From assembly GCF_954871325.1 (NCBI RefSeq), contig NC_088777.1:33457366-33521365 (forward strand): a stretch of DNA of 64,000 nucleotides. Direction: 5' to 3'. The translations under genes and the position numbers were made by a program. The notes under the pieces were generated by a model. That model saw nothing but the letters and a program-made list of their open reading frames with translations, was not told where the DNA came from and did no database searches. Shown piece by piece: positions 1-12,589 of this stretch (the first letter of the stretch is position 1; each line of letters begins with the position of its first letter). Source of the stretch: Gordionus sp. m RMFG-2023 (Eukaryota > Nematomorpha > Gordioida > Chordodea > Parachordodidae).

Positions 1-75
1 CCCTTTGACGCTCAACTTTTTAATAATTAAAAAAAAATTCTTTTTCTATAAATTATTCATATATACACTCCATGC

Positions 76-298
76 TAGTGTTGTTAATCAGCTCGTTTTG
101 AGCCGATTTTTCAAAACGGCTAACTTAATATTTTAGCCAGGAAAATATTGCCTAGGCCTCGAGATTTTGAGAATATATGTCTAAATCTTTGTTCCTTCTA
201 TGAGCAAAATCTTCAGGCTTGCGCAATATTTTTCTAAATGAAATATTGAGTTAGTCGTTTTTAATAATAGGCTCAAAACGAGCCGTTTAACAACACTA
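76..298. mobile_element. hAT-type MITE inside piggyBac copy 1
   Basis: A 223-bp palindromic element. The left end TAGTGTTGTTAATCAGCTCG mirrors the right end with few mismatches. It is flanked by 8-bp duplications with one mismatch, CTCCATGC (68-75) and CTTCATGC (299-306), as hAT elements make. It has no coding capacity. Related ends occur at 22253-22423 and, more distantly, at 45911-46256 and about 56411-56732. Confidence 0.8.
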
Positions 299-799
299 CT
301 TCATGCCCAAAATGTTTTCAAAATTTAATTTTTAAATACACAGGTAAAAAAAAATCATGATGCAATTTGACAACATCAGGCATATTGTAATACAAAAAAA
401 TACAAATATCTATTTATTATAAAAATCACCAAAACAATTTCTATATTGATTAAAACATAAATATATATTATATTTTGCACATTTTGTTCTGGAGTATTCA
501 TAACATGCACTTTGCTTCATTTCGCAGGAATCTGGCCAATGACCAATGTTGTCATATCTGATATCAGATATAGGGGCCATTATAGAAGAACTTTTTTTAA
601 AAATTATTGTTCATTCAAAGGTCTCTTTGATTTTCTTTTACTAATTTTGCCTGCCGATAATGCGTTGACAATATGTGTTTTAAATTTGATAAGTTTCATT
701 TATTCTTTTTTTCATGGCATATTTACCGCCTATACAAAAATCCATGAATTTACTACATACTTATCAATGAGATAATGATTCTCAGGTAGAACCTTTTAC

Positions 800-1630
800 C
801 TTTATTAATATCTATAGCATTCAACAAATATCATGTAAATCGACTCCTCCCATACCTTCATTATATGTTTTTAAAATATTTGGTTGGCACTTTAATATAT
901 TTTTGCTACTTAGTGACCATCTTTTTACATTTTATATCGGATGAACACCACCGATAAAGGATGAGATGACGTGCACAAACTTATTGTCATACCATTTGAC
1001 AATTAATATATTTCCTTTTTTTTATCAACTTTACATACATAGCTTCCGCACCCTTTTTTTAAAATCTCTATTGCATTTTATTCATCCGATTACTTTAATA
1101 GTCCTTACCAAATATACCGATTTTTAAAATTTTTTTAGCCAATGCTATTGAAGAAATGTAGTTATCGCAAAAGAGTTTATGATTTTAAAATTTCGGAAAA
1201 TTTTTGGCCAATTGGAGGACTCTATCACCACTTATCTCTAATTCTGATGATGTTGGATTAGTTTGCTTTCCGCATAAATCTTAAAATCATATACAATACC
1301 GTATAAATTACTTTGTTCACATATATTATTTAGTATATTATCTGAAATAAATAATTTAAAGTATTGATATGGAGTAAATATATTGGTTGAAGTGAAAAAT
1401 GCATTAGTATAATTTGTGTTTAAATGATGGATATCACCAGCTCTCTATTTCATATTATTTTGGATGATAATATTATCATTATTTTCTGGATCTTCTATCT
1501 CGACTTGAAGATTATTAGATGTTGGAGTTTATGAAGTTGAAGGAGAATCAGCGTAAAGAGTGTGCAATATCTTCTTCATTGTCTGATTCATCGATGTCTA
1601 CTTCCGAAATGTCTCCTTCGAATTAAATTA
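800..1630 (-). pseudogene. piggyBac transposase remnant (copy 1)
   Basis: Read on the minus strand, the N-terminal acidic segment near 1565-1625 gives EGDISEVDIDESDNE, parallel to EGDISDVDIEKDDD of the copy at 16172-18533. Nucleotide-level similarity to that copy recurs near 840-880 (the stretch around ACTCC.CCCATACC) and near 1240-1310 (equivalent of the YDFEIYLGK region). Stops and frameshifts are frequent. The family is a DDD cut-and-paste transposase acting in the nucleus; this copy cannot be active. Confidence 0.6.
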
Positions 1631-2161
1631 TTTTTCTTCTTATAATTATACAGAATCATTTAAAAAATATAATAAATGTAAAATTATAATATAAGTCAGA
1701 GGAAATATGTCTTATTAACGTCAAATTCAAAAATAGTGTGGTCTTATTAGTTTAGAATACATTTTATGGTGAAATATAATTATAACCTTATTATAAATAT
1801 AAAATAAAATAAAGTTTAAAAAAGGTATTCTAATATCCCAATGACTATTTTGGCATCATGCACTTTAAGTTGATATAAAAAAGAGCATATTCATTTTTAA
1901 TAAATTAATTATTCATAAAATAATACTCTTATCTTTAATAATGAATAAAAAAAATTGCATTATTAAATATTGTATACAGAATTTGTTATATTGAAAATCA
2001 TATAATTCAGTAAAATGGTAAAGAAAAAAATATGAAAATATGATTGGATGGAAATATAAAAATAAAACATGAGCTAATAATTTTAATAAAATACGAAAGT
2101 ATTTTTTATCGTATTTATATCATATGATGTCAAAACAAATCGGGAGACGTCAAAGGGTTAA

Positions 2162-3005
2162 ATCCTATTGGATTTTATTTCCAAGCCAAATCGATCAATA
2201 TAAATATGATTCTCGGCCGACCCATTTTAATGTATATAAACTAAGGTTCTTGTAATCTATATTTGGGCAAAATTTTACCCACTTAACTTTTATACTTTTG
2301 AAGATATTTATGTTCAAAGCTATTTAATTTGTTATTCTTAGATAATAGATTTAAAAAAATTACGAGAATAATTATAAATTATAAAATTTGTACAACTATA
2401 TAAACTAAAAATATTAAATATATAATTTTTTTATAATATAATTAATATATTGCATAATGTTAATGTTTATTCTTCAAAATAAGATTAAAATAATTTTTTC
2501 CCCACATATTAAATAAAATTAATAAGAAAATACGTTTATATACTAAAAAAACTATTGAAACGAAATAAAAAAATTTAAATATATATTTTATGATAAATTT
2601 AATAAGCAACTGAAGATTTAATTAGCCGTTTTTATACTATACCAGTAACACGCCTGGGGTATTATATACCCCATTCTAAACATTAAGGCGTCAGGATAAG
2701 GAAATGATCATTTTTAAAAAAAATTTCATTTATTTCATTTTGGTAAAAAATAATTTAAACATGATACAATTTATTTGATTTTATAAGCAAAAATATTAAA
2801 TGCGAAAATAAATACATTACACTAATCATTATTGCAAAAATTTAATTTTTTGACAAATAAAATTGGACCGAAACCCGATTGCAAAGACCAGTCCTAATAT
2901 TTTTTAAAATATATGTGGATTAGACTTTTGATCATAAATTTAATATATATATATATATCAATGATTTTCCTAAACCTTTTTTTGCAAAATACAACAATAA
3001 TATAG
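2162..3005. other. Non-coding stretch upstream of the GW182 exon
   Basis: AT-rich with no supportable exon. It probably contains the intron preceding the exon at 3006; a (TA)n tract lies near 2941-2958. I looked for the first RRM strand (a W-L/V-x-x-N-L motif) just upstream and did not find it, so that exon lies further left or was lost with the piggyBac insertion. Confidence 0.4.
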
Positions 3006-3212
3006 GTGGAAGCTACTACATTAAAAACTCTATGTTCTCAGCATGGCATTGTCAAAAAATTTTATCTTAATAAAGTAGCTGGTGAAGCGCTTGTCCTCTA
3101 TTCTTCTCACCTTCAGGCTGATAAGGCCCGCAAGGTTTTTGATTCACTCGTCCTTTGGAACGCTCCCATAAAGGCTAATGTGGTTACGAACGATATGAAC
3201 CTGGTTCAATAA
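3006..3212 (+). CDS. TNRC6: GW182/TNRC6 C-terminal RRM exon (partial gene)
   Basis: This exon follows a splice acceptor (ATATAG ending at 3005) and runs 68 codons to TAA. It reads VEATTLKTLCSQHGIVKKFY, then LNKVAGEALVLYSSHLQADK and a VLWNAPIKANVV end. This matches the RRM of TNRC6 as I know it ([49 protein letters not shown]) in order and spacing. GW182 proteins bind Argonaute and recruit deadenylases in miRNA silencing in the cytoplasm, and are an animal family. The exon is clearly richer in G+C than its surroundings, as real exons are here. The protein ends soon after the RRM, whereas vertebrate forms carry a further tail. Upstream exons are not visible. A solo RRM gene or a recent pseudogene copy cannot be excluded, but the intact frame and acceptor argue for a live exon. 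Confidence 0.75.
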   Translation: MEATTLKTLCSQHGIVKKFYLNKVAGEALVLYSSHLQADKARKVFDSLVLWNAPIKANVVTNDMNLVQ

Positions 3213-3311
3213 AAACATTTTTTATTATGGTAACAGATATTTTAAAAATTGCTTTATTATTTACATATATATTATCAAAACGACAACCTTATTGCTATCT
3301 CCTTTAATAAA
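3209..3311 (+). terminator. Candidate polyadenylation signals after the GW182 exon
   Basis: AATAAA occurs at 3209-3214, overlapping the stop codon, and again at 3306-3311. The second lies about 95 nt beyond the stop, a plausible cleavage signal. In sequence this AT-rich such hexamers are common, so this rests on position only. Confidence 0.3.
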
Positions 3312-6300
3312 TATCACAATTTTGCATCCATATACTTTTAATAGATTGCAAAAGGCAACTTTTTTTAACCTGGCTTATAGGAAGATACACATTCTCTCAA
3401 CCTAACCCGAACATATATTTTCACCTCTCCCAAAAATTAAAATATAAAAACAAATACTCTTTTTTTTTAAATATAAGAAATAATCTTAAAATACAAAATT
3501 GTAAAATAGTTGACAAAAAACCATGATTTATTAATATTACTGATGATATTCAAAATGGTAACAAAAATATACTTCCAACTTGACGCACCTGAAGAAAAAT
3601 TCCCGACCCCAAAATAAAAAATAATCCCAATTTAACGACCCAATTTTCGGGTAGTTAGTTTCGGGTTGGGTCGTGGTTTGCCGACTTTTATTTTATAATA
3701 TCCAATAAAGAATTAATTTTCAAAATCATTTATTTTTTAGATTCACGAGAAAAACTTTTTTATATAATCTCAAAAAAGAGGTTTATATTAAAAATTTCAA
3801 ACAACTACTCACATCCAATTTTTTCCTTTAGATTTTGATGATTATCATGAACAAAGTAAAAACCTTTAGGAAGGAAGTGTACCATAACCTAAACATTTCC
3901 ATGCGATTATTCTCAATTTATTGAGTCCTTTACCCACTACCTTCATACCCGATCAACTACTTTTAATAATTGTTTTAAAAAAATTCATTGAATAATTAAT
4001 TATTAATATTTTATTTATAAAATTTCAAATCCAAATTAACATGCAATTTTTCTTTTTTTGGAACCAACCAAAAAGACAAACACACCCCCATTTTCTTATT
4101 TTCTATTCAAATACAATATATATATTTATATATTATATTTTTAAAAATATTCTTAATATATTTAATAATGATAATTAAATGTTTAAAAAAACAATCAAAA
4201 AGAAAAACATATAAAAAAATTATTACTTATAAAATATATATATTTTTTAAATTCATATTTTTGTTTAACAAAAGAATATGTAGGTAAATAAAACGGGAAA
4301 AGAAACAAAACCAAAATGTTTTATTTTTAATTTCTTTTTAAAAAAATGAAATACCATCTCCGCAAAAAAATTGATCTATAAAATTTGAATTTTATAAAAT
4401 AAAATATATTTATTAATTATTTTCATCTTATTATTTTTATGTATAAAATAATAATATTTCCAAACTATCGAATATAATTTATTATTATTTTATATAATAT
4501 ATCCTCCCTGTTTTTTTCATTTATAAAGAAGTCGTTTGCTCAATCTGTTACTCTGAGACCCTTTTACCCTTACCGATTATTCCCCCTTTTCTTTACCCTT
4601 TCCCCCGTTCACAGTGAATGCTATATTATATATCTCAAATACTATTTGCATTTATAAAATTTCGCTTAAAAAACTCATTTTTTCCCAAAAAATAAGATAA
4701 AATACATATTGAAAAAAACATAAAAAATATTTATATTTGATTTATAATGCTAATTTTAAATGTTTAGCCCTTTTAACTGATCTTTTTTATAAAATGAATA
4801 TTATCTCTTAAAAAAGGTATTACACATAATTATTATTTTTATTCTAATCATAATAAAACCTTATGGTCTAATTTTTGTCCTTCTATATATATTAAACCTG
4901 TATTAGATTTAATTTTTTTATATTCGATATATTAGAAGATAAAAACATTAATGTAAATTTACTTAATATATACTATGTATATTATATATATATGTATTAT
5001 ATAGTGGGGAATAGGATATTTTGAGATTATCATTTTTTATTCACTTGGAATTTTCTCCTTAGATCCCATATGACAACCTTATATGTTTTATGTGATAATT
5101 ATAATTTAACAGTTATGGATTCCCTTTTCATTTATATTTTTTATTATAAATTATATTATTTTTTGAAAATCATTTATATACATCCCTTGGGAGAAAAAAA
5201 TTGAAAAAAACATTAAAAAAATTGAAAAAAAAGAAAAATATTCATAATTAAAAATAATTTACACTATTATATAAATCAATGTTATATTACGTTAAAAATA
5301 TTAATAATGCATTATTACAATATTTTACATCTTTATTATATTAATTATCCATAAATGGTCCCATTTCTCCTCAAAAGGTTTGAAAATAAAACCTCTGTGA
5401 TTTATTAGCCATTAGTCCACAAATAAACAAAATATATATGAGGTGGATGAATGTATTACGAAAATTCCCATTTTTCTCACTTTTCAATGCATTCATTTAT
5501 CCTCATTCATTTATACACCTGTCGTTCATTCATTGAGACCTAAAATATTGTCTTTAAATTTCTCATTGGATGATTGTCAAACCCCTCCCAACCCTTTCCA
5601 AAACATACATTTACACTATTGGCTTTATATTTTATGCAAAATCATTTGTTTTTTTTCATCATTTTATCGATAATATTGCATTACCAATTTATTTTAAAGT
5701 TTGATTTTTCAAGGTGCTTTCAAGTAAGAAAAAATTTCTTTTTTTCGTTTTACAATTGATTCTTGCTTTTAAGTGTTATTTTTTCAAAAGTCATAATATA
5801 TTATTAAAATTCTATTTTTTGTTTCCTCTTGCATAAACCCGACAATAGTATTAAATTTTTTTATACTTTATTAATAATTTCTCTCCTTAAATCTCAAATA
5901 TTTATATTTAAAAAATTATTCATTTGAATCGAATGCAAATTTACATCAACTAAAAGCCTATTTTGTCTTTTTAAAATCCCAGTTTTGGGAGAAATGATTG
6001 TATGATTTGCTTTTCAAATATTGTGTAATAAACTAAATCGATCTGTGAAAACCCACACAAACAATGCATTAATAATAATAAATTCTCTTCCTTTTAATAA
6101 TTTAAAAGATTTTTTGATATTTGAGGGAACACAATAACATCGAAATTGCTTAAATACAAATCATAACACAAAAAAACAAAATTATTAATTACCAAAGACC
6201 TTAATAAATAAGTTTGTCCATATTACCATGCAACGTGTATTTCGGCGAAGTAATGGAAAACTTAATATTTCATCAGCATATATCACACTCCCTTATTATA

Positions 6301-8737
6301 TTTTTTTACTTTTAAGGAGTACCTTTATGAGATTAAACACAAAGGTATTTATTATTTTATTCTTCCTTTCTCCCCGATGCTTTAAAAATATTTATAAACA
6401 CGTGCAAATTACCCTTTTAAAATTTTTTTGTTATTCTTTAGTCCATTTTTGTAAATCTTTTTTCCTTCCTTTAAATACTTAGAATTGAGAAACATTTTAT
6501 TTGTTTTATCATTTTTCTTCATTCGCAAAAATCCCAATTTTTACTCTACATATATTATTTTATTAGTATGTAGCCCCTTATGCTGATTTAATTATGAAAC
6601 TTATATATATATATAATTAAATTTCTAAAAAATGTAGTAAAAATTACGAATATTAATTCCATATATATAATTTGAAATATTCTTTATATTAAAATTGTTT
6701 ATATTATCCAATTCATTTTTAATTTTTTTTACTAATTAAAAAATCACAATAAAATATTAAGTATATATCCTTATTTGCCTGCCCCCCCCCCGCTTTACCC
6801 TGTTTTTTAAAATGGATATTAAGGGCTAAAGTTATATATAATATTAATATACTCATAAAAACTACCATTATATTAAACATTAATTTATCAAAGAAAACTT
6901 GGTTTTATTCTGACTATTTTTTCATTCCTCCCGCTTACAATAAATATGATATGCTTAAATGTATGTGCAAAAATTAGTTTACAACTTTTAAATTAATTTT
7001 TTTTAAACGAAATTATTATTTTTTGCATCTTGTTGTCTTGAAAAATTCTTGATCAATATTTTTTTATATTAAATTAGTATAAACTAATATTTATTTTTTC
7101 ATATCATATTTAGTATATTTGTTTTAGACTTCCTCTTCCCCCATCCTTCTTTTTTATATTCATTTTATTAACTAATCAACAATAATTTTTGAAGAAAAAC
7201 ACCATTTTTTTTATAAATAAACATATATATTTTTTATTAATATTATTTTATTTATAAATTTCCCATATTGATTATAATATAAATTATATAACTAATAAAA
7301 TGATATTTGGAAAAAATATTAAAACGGGTTTTAGTACGTTTAAGAATCTCATGTCTCTCATGGATGCATTAAGCAGATGCATCGATGCCACTTTTTTTAA
7401 CGATTAATCAGCACGTAAAAAATATATTGTAGATATTAGAAAAATTATTTTTAATTTATAAAAAGAAATATGAAAACAAAAAAGAATTAATAGGACCTTT
7501 CTTTATATCCTTTTAAGAGTTTGTAGGTATTTTTTTAAAAAAAATTCCTGTCGTGTAAGCTAAAAAAAATTGATAGTTAATTATCATTTTGGGGGTGTTG
7601 GTTAAAATTGAAAGTGCCTGATACCATAAAGATCGTGGCGATACTAAGTATCGCTTTCGTTGGCTCTGATTTTAACGATAATTAATTTATTACTATAGTG
7701 GATAATTATTACTATAGTGGATAATTAATTGTAAAAATAAGCGATTTTATTTGGAATATTAGGTTCCTAAACTAAATTTTTTAAATTAAACTCATTTCTT
7801 GAGATGTAATGCTAAATAAAAAAAATTGCTAGTATTTATAAAGATGAATTGCTATTTACTACCAATAAAAATTTATGAAACTGTAGAAATATAGTATTTG
7901 AGACTACTGAAAACAAATGATTATCCGTAGCGTTTCTTTTTTAAAAACGATCAGTTGGTGGTAACGTTCAATTTTACTGTCATCAAAATCAATTGTGATA
8001 CCGAATATTTTATAACTATATTTTTTTTGATTGTTAATTTATTGAAACTTTAAAAAAAAAATTCAAAATATTATAATGGAATCTAGTGAAAGATAATTTT
8101 GCTATTAATATCCCATAATACATTTCGACAATTTCGTAAGAATAGAGCTCAATAGCCAATTCAATTTTTTCCAAAATTTATGATTAAAAATTACTAATCG
8201 TACAGGTAAATTATTATTTTATTTTTATAAATCAAGAAAAAACATCATTTTCTATGTTATTTAAAAGAAATTAAAACTAGTTCAAAATATTTTAAAATTT
8301 TAAGACTTGGCATCATCTTCAAGGCGACTTAAGGGTTCTAATAATGTCTAGAATAGCATGGGGTTTGTATTAATTAATATACAAAATTACAGATATTTTA
8401 AGAAGGATTTTTTTTCTTATCTAAATTGAGTTCATCCTCAGATAGTGTTAAAATGCTTATTCATAAAAAATGCTCGCCTACTCTGACCACGAATACAAAC
8501 AACGATTTACCGAAAACGTTTTACCCATCATCATTTTAGACTACTTGGAAATAAATTCATTCCCCCCCCCTCTTTACGAAAATCATGGATATGTCTGTAT
8601 AATAATCAAAGGCCTAAAGGTCATTTATGCTTTTCTGTTCCAGCCAAAATATGTTTTGTTTTGGAACGCGTTCATAAAATATTTTGTATTTTAATTTCCA
8701 CTTTAGTGTATTACCAATTTTTATAATATATAGAATC

Positions 8738-8850
8738 AGGGTTTCGAACTCGTGCTTTTGAAAAAAATTCCGAACCTGAAACCTTTTAAAAAATTTCTAA
8801 AAATTCGAACCGAACCCGGAAATTTTTTTGAATTCGGGTTTAATAGATTT
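8738..8850. repeat. Degenerate GAACC/CCCGAA repeat, probable MITE end
   Basis: Alternating GTTTCGAACTCG, GAACCTGAAACC, GAACCGAACCCGG and GAATTCGGGTTT motifs form short internal inverted repeats. The layout resembles the GC-block subterminal repeats of the hAT-type MITE at 20762-21012. I see no target duplication. Confidence 0.35.
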
Positions 8851-9064
8851 TTTATTTTAAATCATATATAAAGATATTTGTATAGCTGTAAACACAAATA
8901 TTAATAACTTAAATGAGATTTTTCAATATTTTCAATTTATTTAAATATAAATCCTTGAATATTATAAATATTCTTAGTGATGATAAAATCAAAATTAGTA
9001 TAGATTTCAGGATTTGTGCGGAAAGACATCTTGTTTATTTATAGTCCGATTAAAATAGTATTGT

Positions 9065-9185
9065 AAACGAACGCATTCATTTTAAACGCATTCGTGAACG
9101 AAGTTCGTTTTATTTGAAAAAAATGATGAAAGGCGTTCTTTTTTTTTGACGAACGCGTTCGAATTTAACGTTCGTTCAATTTTAA
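9065..9185. repeat. Palindromic GAACG-rich repeat
   Basis: AAACGAACGCATTC on the left and GACGAACGCGTTCG with AACGTTCGTTC on the right give a family of imperfect inverted repeats around a poly-T/poly-A core. It looks like a small non-autonomous transposon end. No coding content. Confidence 0.4.
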
Positions 9186-9439
9186 AAACACTTATTTATT
9201 TGAAAAATTTAATATTAATTAGAATTTTTTTTAAAAAAAGTCCTATATTTTTTAATCAGCTGTTTTCATATTTCAATTTTTTTTAACTGATAAGAGCAAA
9301 TTCTTTTAAATTAAATTTTCCTTTAATATAACTTTTTTCAAATCTTTAATCTAAACCAAATATAATTCCTTCTAACGTTATCTGAATCTTTATAATTTTT
9401 CCTAGATTCAAGTTAGTATAACCAAATCGAGAACAAATT

Positions 9440-9783
9440 AACAGGCGACTTACAAATTGCGTTCCTTAATATAAATGGAGTGAAAAACAAACTTGAGGAT
9501 CTCTTAATAGATGTGGTGAAAGTATACATCATAGGTATTCAAGAAACCCACTGTCCAGGTAATAAAACTGCAAATTTTAAAATATTTTGCTCGAGTACTA
9601 CTTCCAAAAGCTGGTCTGGGATATCATTCATAATAAATAATCGAATATATAAATCCCACAATAATAGCAAATTTCTATGCCCCACCATATAGAAATGAAA
9701 GATTAGGCTCCATCGACTTAATGATAAATACGATTCACTCTTTACCGTGCAGATATAATATAATAATTATAGGCGATCTAAAC
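9440..9783 (+). pseudogene. LINE endonuclease domain fragment
   Basis: Contains in order the N-terminal strand LNINGVKNK, the metal-binding glutamate in GIQETHC, the SGISFIINN strand and the GDLN motif. The pieces lie in different frames, so at least one frameshift separates the QETHC part (intact from about 9480 to 9692) from the FYAPPYRNE part. It ends exactly where the hAT element has inserted. Confidence 0.7.
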
Positions 9784-10139
9784 TAGAGGTCTGCATTGGG
9801 CGGGGTTTCGGCCCGCCCGCCCATTTAAGTGGGCGGGTTAAAAAAATTTGAAACTATGGGTGGGTTAAGAAATTTAAACAATGGGCGGAATGCTTAAGGA
9901 AATTTAAAATTTTTGTTCAAAACAAACTAAAGAAAAATCATAATTAATTATATGATCAAGAACAATTTTTATCGTACCAATCGTTTTTTAAGTGAAGAAC
10001 ACTTTACTAGTTGTTCGACATCTTTATCTAATTGTTTCCACCATATATAATGTCTGAATGGATTTCATTGATGTAATACCTGGACCCCTATGCAATACAT
10101 GTAAAACTTTTTTTAAAGTGAGTACGGAATGATTAATAT

Positions 10140-10660
10140 GCCATTCCAAAATAAAATACATCATTTTCTATTTCATCTATTCTTATTCTAGAAGCTTGTA
10201 ATTCTGGTGCTTGATTTTGTATATTTGTACCATCTATTAATATTTTTACTCTTCTTAAAATTGGATCTTTCGCAATTTCTTCTCTAAGTTCTTTTCTTGG
10301 CAGAGTTAATGTGTCATAAGTAAGATTATATATTTCACTGTTTTATTTTCGCTTGTTATTCTATCATCCTTTTTCTCTATTGGGGTTCGCGATAAAGCAT
10401 CTGCAATTATATTATTAGCGCCATTCTTGTACATTATATCATAATCATATAGTTATGAAATTTTTCTAAACCGTTTATTATTGCTTTTTGCTTCTTTGTC
10501 TATTGTAGAATAATTCTTTTCAGCGTCTTGTAAAGTTCTTGAGGTGTAAGCTATTGGAAATTCTTTACCATAATCAGATTTTTGCATGAGTACAGCTCCA
10601 AATCCTTTGTTATATGCATCTGTTTCTCATATTAACTCGATATCCGGTTTATAAAACTAT
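10140..10660 (-). mobile_element. Ty3/gypsy LTR-retrotransposon fossil (RNase H region)
   Basis: Minus-strand sequence carries the RNase H signature of Ty3/gypsy polyproteins (TDAYNKGFGAVLMQ, followed by TSRTLQDAEKNYSTIDKE), then a short stretch leading toward the integrase. No LTRs are visible, so it is a broken internal fragment, moderately old. It lies wholly within the hAT element and is bracketed by inverted copies of an hAT-derived segment (10083-10163 and 10708-10787). Confidence 0.75.
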
Positions 10661-10799
10661 AGTATTTTGTTCTGCTACTATTCCGAATAGCATGAAAACG
10701 ATTACAAAAATAGCACTGTATTTTATTTTGGAATGGCAGATTAATCATTTTTTACTCACTTCAAAGTTTTGCATACGGGGCATCCGGATCTCACTTGAG

Positions 10800-11020
10800 G
10801 AAGAGGATACACTTCAAACGGATATCCTACTTTGGTGGAAACGACAAGAGATTTGCCAAAGCCATCACTATTAGCAAGAAAAATATTGGCAATTCCTGCA
10901 ACTAGTGCTTCTTCTGAACGAGGATTAAGCATTGCTGGATGGTTTTTAGAACAAAGAAGAACGTGTTTGTATCCAGAAAATGTCGATTCATTATTATTTT
11001 TGCATTATAATTACATATAA
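10800..11020 (+). pseudogene. hAT transposase C-terminal dimerisation region
   Basis: Reads ILLWWKRQ, then after a frameshift LARKILAIPATSASSERGLS, followed by FLEQRRTCLYPENVDSLLFL. This is the classic hAT end (LA..L.IPASSASSER.FS, RR..L.PENVD.L.FL). It is the part of the transposase that makes the multimer. The catalytic domain is gone, replaced in position by the retrotransposon fossil and inverted hAT pieces. Non-functional. Confidence 0.85.
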
Positions 11021-12589
11021 TATCAATTTTATATTCATTTCATAAATATTCTATTTGATCAAATAAATTGTCCATAATTTAAATTGAATATTTTTTTATA
11101 CTTAAATTAATTTCCTAAATTATAAACTTTTTGTAGAGGTGTAATACTGAATCTTTTTTATTAGATGCATAAAAAATTGAAAGAATGGCCATAATTAAAT
11201 TTTATAAGCGAAATTTTTTTATAAATAATGGGCGGGCGGGTAAGAAATTTTAGACTAATGGGCGGGCGGGTAAAGAATTTTAGACAAATCGGCGGGGCGG
11301 GGTTAAATTTTTTTAAAACATTGGTTGGATGCAGACCTCTAATCTAAACCTGAAAATTGGTAAAGAGGCTATATGTTATGTTAGCAGTAATGTCACCGGG
11401 TATGCTACCAATAGCAAGAAACTTAAAATCAAAAATTCCTTTTTTTTGCCACCAAGAAATTAACACATGCACCTTCGTGAGGGCTCGGCAGAAATCCGAA
11501 ATTGATTTCTTCATCTCTAATATTCACCAGTGGTTTGACGGCGTTAAGGTATCACTAATATAAACATGTCGGATCATAGAATGCTATAGTTAATATTACC
11601 GTAAAAAATATATGGGGCTATTATAACAGAGTTTGACAAAACTCGACTGAATCTAGTACATTTCATTTGAAAACACTTCACCTAAAGTCAGTAAATACAA
11701 ACGCTGGAAGATGTAATAATTTTTGATTAAGCATTAAATAGGAAAAGAGCTAACTTTCTAAACATAACTATGTACGGAAACGTAGAAGAACGCTGGAAAC
11801 TATTTAAAATGATCTTGCAGAATCATATAATGGTTTGCCAATTGTAAATTTTTTTTAAGGAAAGAATGCATGTCTAGTGAGATATTAGAAAAAAATAAAT
11901 CAACTAAGAATGAAGAATGGCTCGAATAACGATTTATGGAAAAACATACAGTGATTACTATGGAGTGATAAACGGATTTATATAGCAAAAAAAGTCTATG
12001 ATGTTGATAAAGATATGAAAGAAAATAGGATTTATGACGCCAATAAAAAATTAAAATACTTCTGTAAACCTTGCAGTTATAGAAAGTAATCATTGACCAG
12101 GACGAAAAAATGTGGCATTATGGCTCGATTATTATTAGATGGTCTTCGACTCACGGAAAGCAACTCTTCCAACAAACAATACAAACCTTGTCCCACCCCC
12201 GTCTGGTTTCTCCATAAATAAAATATCAAATGTAATAAAAAAAACTACGGAAAAACAAAGCTGGTGCTGGATAATCACAGTTGAATCCGGTCTCAAAAAT
12301 TTTTATGGTCCTCTCAAAAAATAAAATCATATCATATACACTTCATTTTCCCCAAATAGATATGGGCGTACAGACCAAACAAAAACTTACAATAGCCAAT
12401 ATTACTCCTAAAAATAATTATGCACAAATGTTTCGAATATAAACACATTCGTGCATTTTAGTAATTTTTGATAATGTTAATCATGAATCTCTTTCGAAAC
12501 GCTGTCAGAGTGGGTCCTATAGAGCTCGTTTTTTAGTATAGCTAATGCCGTATTAACTGCCAAGCTTTCCTGTCTATCATATGAAAATT

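Larger units (their letters stand above)
1..2157 (-). mobile_element. piggyBac-type DNA transposon, decayed (copy 1)
   Basis: The first base of the window is the first base of the element: it begins CCCTTTGACG and ends with the inverted form CGTCAAAGGG at 2148-2157, followed at once by TTAA (2158-2161), the obligate piggyBac target. The left TTAA would lie just outside the window. Blocks of minus-strand sequence resemble the transposase of the better-kept copy at 16172-18533. No long open frame survives, so the copy is old. It carries a MITE at 76-298. An open frame on the plus strand at 512-775 is a shadow of the reversed transposase remnant. Confidence 0.85.
3312..9400. other. Gene-poor AT-rich stretch
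   Basis: No exon I can defend. Short open frames near 5443-5759, 6228-6482 and 8470-8694 are low in complexity or lack any family signature. It contains pyrimidine-rich patches near 4500-4610, a C10 run at 6782-6791, a tandem TTACTATAGTGGATAATTA pair near 7690-7730, and remnants of GC-rich palindromic ends near 3590-3675 (CCCGACC and GGGTTGGGTCG). Confidence 0.4.
9784..11341 (+). mobile_element. hAT transposon inserted in the LINE endonuclease
   Basis: Ends TAGAGGTCTGCAT and ATGCAGACCTCTA are inverted repeats, flanked by perfect 8-bp duplications ATCTAAAC (9776-9783 and 11342-11349). Subterminal GGCGGGCGGG blocks lie at both ends (9795-9840 and 11228-11300). The transposase survives only as its C-terminal dimerisation region on the plus strand. 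A Ty3/gypsy fossil sits in the middle. Because the duplications are perfect, the insertion is younger than much of the decay of the host LINE. Confidence 0.92.

Noticed and set aside
512-775. 87-codon plus-strand frame
   Set aside because: It lies antisense within the decayed piggyBac transposase region.
5443-5759. Two overlapping open frames on the plus strand
   Set aside because: Composition and codon use look like random AT/C-rich sequence; neither strand gives a known motif.
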